This document shows, one piece after another, positions 22,807-24,863 of a stretch of DNA of 24,863 nucleotides (position 1 is the stretch's first letter; every line of letters begins with the position of its first letter). The stretch comes from Methanoregula sp. UBA471 (lineage in GTDB: Archaea > Halobacteriota > Methanomicrobia > Methanomicrobiales > Methanospirillaceae): assembly GCA_002495065.1 (NCBI GenBank), contig DADT01000065.1:1-24863 (forward strand). The letters are read 5' to 3'. Made by a program: the position numbers and the translations under genes. Under the pieces are notes generated by a model that saw only the letters and a program-made list of their open reading frames with translations, had not been told where the DNA came from and made no database searches.

Positions 22807-23163
22807 TCAGGGCATAACTTCATCGAGCTGTGCCTTACCATAGACATATGCGGGCATACCGGAAAGCAGGAATGTAACGCGGAGGGCTTCCTCGACCTCG
22901 GCTTTGGTAATCCCGAGGTTCTTTGCACCAGCCATCTGGGCATGAACCGCATGCTGGTCGCGGAGGGCGGCAGCAATTGCAATAGCGATCAACTTCTTGG
23001 TTTTTCGTGTCAGAGCTCCATCATCCCAGACGTGCCCCTCCATTTTCATCACAAGTTCATACATCTTGGGTTCTTTTAAGGTCAGTTCTTTGAAAAATTT
23101 GGGTACTTTCCCAATCTTCTTTTCCAGTTCTTTGAGTTCTTTTTCCGTTTCCTTTTTCACCAT
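22807..23163 (-). CDS. Carboxymuconolactone decarboxylase (AhpD-like) family protein lacking the Cys motif
   Basis: This 118-residue all-helical CMD-fold protein is recognised by KTKKLIAIAIAAAL, then an H-x2-H region and GITKAEVEEALRVTFLLSGMPAYVYG. In AhpD-type disulfide reductases a CxxC precedes the His; here that segment reads RDQHAVHAQ with no Cys at all, so thiol peroxidase coupling is unlikely by the known mechanism. ATG 23163 follows GAGGG at a good distance. An in-frame upstream extension to 23280 is low complexity and rejected. The gene is just upstream of the peroxiredoxin. Confidence 0.88.
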   Translation of the reverse strand: MVKKETEKELKELEKKIGKVPKFFKELTLKEPKMYELVMKMEGHVWDDGALTRKTKKLIAIAIAAALRDQHAVHAQMAGAKNLGITKAEVEEALRVTFLLSGMPAYVYGKAQLDEVMP

Positions 23164-23627
23164 AGTCAATCCCTCTTTCCAAAATGATGTCGCCGCTGTA
23201 GTCAAGATCTCTGCTGCCGGCAACTCGGCCTCGGATGATGATTGCATCATCATGCATTGCATTAAAAGAGATCTGCACATTCTGTCAATCGTGGATCATC
23301 CTTCGGTCCCTGAATACGGTCTGGCGATCGTGCAGGGATAATGATCACGGAAGCTGTGCGGTTTAATGGTACATTGGTATCGACAGGAATCTGGGGGACC
23401 CTGTCATCCTTTCAGTTTCTGAATTATGGACAGATCTCTTTATTATAGCACGTATGAGTAAAATATGTTAAACATTGTGATCAAAATCTCTGGCGAAGGT
23501 GTCTTCGGATGGGAGTATACAGGGATTATGGATATCAGGATCCAAAACATCAGCGTCTTATAACAATGTTCAATTCAGGGAGTGTAAAAACTGAAGGTGC
23601 ATACTACAACGAGGTTAATGTGATGCT
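23164..23627. promoter_or_regulatory. Divergent intergenic region between the CMD-like and MBL-fold genes
   Basis: This 464-bp stretch holds two outward promoters. Towards the CMD gene, TCTTTTAATGC near 23260-23270 is a TATA-like candidate. Close to it is an inverted repeat GATGATG-ATTG-CATCATC (about 23234-23252), of unknown significance. Towards the MBL gene, TTTATTATA near 23437 and CTTATAACA near 23557 are candidates. A 32-codon ATG frame at 23465-23563 has no ribosome site and is not called. Confidence 0.4.
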
Positions 23628-24470
23628 ATGAAACTGACCGTTCTTGTCGATAACAATACCCTTATCGATCGGTATTTCATCGGAGAACCCGGGCTTTCGT
23701 TTCTGATCGAAACCGAAGGCCGGAAGATCCTCTTTGATACCGGTTATTCAGATGTTTTTATCCGGAACGCACACAGGATGAACACCAGTTTACTCGATCT
23801 TGATTCTATCGTACTATCCCATGGCCATCTCGATCACACGGGAGGACTTGTCCACCTGGTGAGGGATATCACTGGGGCAACAATCGAAAAAATGCAGTTC
23901 AGGAGCCCGGAACTGGTTGCTCATCCCCGCTGTTTTTATCCGAAAGAAAAACTCCCGTTGCAGAATAATGGCTCAATTCTTGACGAAGCGGAAATACGGC
24001 GCCAGTTCCCTGTGAACCTGTCCAACCGCCCCGTCTGGATCACCCAAGACCTTGTTTTTCTGGGGGAGATACCCCGGAAGTTCATGTTCGAACACACAGA
24101 TCCGGGAAAGAGAAGAATTCTCCTCCCTGATGGCAGGACAGAGCCGGACCAGTTGCTCGATGATTCCGCCCTTGCATTCCGGTCCAGTGCGGGTCTCGTC
24201 ATCATTTCCGGCTGCTCGCATGCCGGGATCTGCAATATCACCGAATATGCCCGGGAAGTCTGCGGTATTAACCGGGTTGTTGATATCATCGGGGGTCTGC
24301 ATCTTCTCACACCTCCCCTGTCCCGGCTCAAAAAGACCGGGGAGTATCTCCAGCATCTCCAGCTGCAGTCCCTGCATGCCTGCCACTGCACATCACTATC
24401 ATCAAAAACAGTCCTTGCAGGGTATTGTCCCATGCAGGATGTGGGCTGTGGATTGACGCTCGAGTGGTAG
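23628..24470 (+). CDS. Metallo-beta-lactamase-fold hydrolase, COG1237-like
   Basis: This 280-residue protein has the dinuclear metal motif H65-x-H67-x-D69-H70 in SHGHLDHTGG, further ligand-type residues in SGCSHAGICN and a late GGLHLL. The N-terminus MKLTVLVDNNT...GEPGLSFLIE is typical of COG1237. This family is annotated in databases as 7,8-dihydropterin-6-ylmethyl-4-(beta-D-ribofuranosyl)aminobenzene 5'-phosphate synthase, i.e. linked to methanopterin biosynthesis, but many members are untested, so only the fold is firm. ATG 23628 follows a GAGG about 15 bases upstream. The C-terminus is Cys-rich (HACHCTS, YCPMQDVGCG). Confidence 0.88.
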   Translation: MKLTVLVDNNTLIDRYFIGEPGLSFLIETEGRKILFDTGYSDVFIRNAHRMNTSLLDLDSIVLSHGHLDHTGGLVHLVRDITGATIEKMQFRSPELVAHPRCFYPKEKLPLQNNGSILDEAEIRRQFPVNLSNRPVWITQDLVFLGEIPRKFMFEHTDPGKRRILLPDGRTEPDQLLDDSALAFRSSAGLVIISGCSHAGICNITEYAREVCGINRVVDIIGGLHLLTPPLSRLKKTGEYLQHLQLQSLHACHCTSLSSKTVLAGYCPMQDVGCGLTLEW

Positions 24471-24863
24471 AATGCTGTTCTGGCCAATCTCCGTCTCCGC
24501 AGAGTGCGTTTCCTGAAACAGGATGACCGCTCAGGAGAATTATGAGGAATCAGGTACAGGTTATTTCCTCAAATCCGTACTCCATTTACCATACCTGTGA
24601 GATGAAGAATCCTGAAAATCGATTATCTGGAAGGTAATGACAGATTCCTATCGTCAAATAATAATGCACAGGCTATAGGTATAATCAATGGTCGCGGAAC
24701 AGAGCCCGATCAAACAGGGACCGGATATCCAGAGAATCTGAAAAATTTGCCTCTCTTGTCATCGAATATGAATCCCTTCTGATCCGGTGTAATATCCCTC
24801 ACTGAATTAAAAAAAAAGTGTTTGATGAGATCTTACCTTGCGGGTATGATCAGTGAGCGCTCT
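24471..24863. other. Terminal 393 bp, no confident gene
   Basis: Two short overlapping plus-strand frames near 24520-24637 include one of 31 codons with AGGAG four bases before its ATG (24542), but no family resemblance. At the right edge, a minus-strand frame ending at TAA 24833-24835 (SLIIPAR as the last residues), followed by a nine-T tract (about 24808-24816), may be the 3' end and terminator of a gene outside the window. Only about nine codons are visible. Confidence 0.25.

Noticed and set aside
23465..23563. 32-codon ORF in the CMD/MBL intergenic region
   Set aside because: No ribosome site and no recognisable pattern.
24542..24637. 31-codon ORF with an AGGAG site near the window end
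   Set aside because: The spacing is short, another frame overlaps it, and there is no supporting homology; mentioned only as gap content.

Overview
The window comes from a methanogenic euryarchaeon, most likely of the order Methanomicrobiales. It carries the methyl-H4MPT:coenzyme M methyltransferase (mtr) operon, an AtwA-type methyl-CoM reductase activation ATPase, archaeal TATA-like promoters, strong Shine-Dalgarno sites and several protein families typical of that order. No rRNA, tRNA, CRISPR array or insertion sequence was seen.

Layout. (1) 1-3896, minus strand: mtrE-D-C-B-A-F, followed at the window edge by the start of a second mtrA almost identical to the first. (2) 4243-5249: a decayed thioredoxin/CcdA-type fusion gene. 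(3) 5493-6650: a SPASM radical SAM maturase. (4) 7056-14034, minus strand: an Fe-S/metallocofactor region. In transcription order it holds a NifX-like protein, two MinD-type ATPases with ferredoxin inserts, a DUF134 regulator, a Gly-rich DUF5320-like protein, a second NifX-like protein, two tandem paralogues of unknown function, an unannotated 48-residue Cys protein, atwA and an Mrp/Nbp35-type Fe-S carrier. (5) 14141-15778, plus strand: a satellite set of radical SAM, DUF5320-like and DUF134 genes. (6) 15918-16506: a methyltransferase pseudogene. (7) 16534-17352: a J-domain protein and a CGGC-domain protein. (8) 17695-20150: an iron locus (feoA, feoB, DtxR-family regulator) behind a perfect palindromic metalloregulator site. 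(9) 20236-21990: an ORF split by a stop codon, and the frameshifted, internally deleted remains of an iron/siderophore/cobalamin ABC importer. (10) 22142-23163: a peroxiredoxin and a Cys-less carboxymuconolactone decarboxylase-like protein. (11) 23628-24470: a metallo-beta-lactamase-fold protein.

The most interesting signal is in region 4. Three separate promoters (upstream of 14034, 11389 and 9747) share a 16-bp element, a tandem repeat of TATGMGYA-like half-sites, placed just downstream of the TATA-like box. This suggests one regulator controls the NifX/MinD-ferredoxin genes, the NifX/DUF5320 genes, and the transcript with the small Cys protein, atwA and the Mrp carrier. The gene set resembles the 'orange protein' (ORP) clusters of anaerobic bacteria. 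Its link to atwA raises the possibility that it builds or delivers a complex Fe-S (or Mo-containing) cofactor for activating methyl-CoM reductase.

A second theme is duplication and decay. mtrA, NifX-like, MinD-ferredoxin, DUF134, DUF5320-like and the 9819/10295 genes all occur in two or three copies. Four loci are broken by stops, frameshifts or deletion (CcdA-like, methyltransferase, ABC importer, 20236-20787), and one DUF134 gene seems to have lost its start through a one-base change in a G run.
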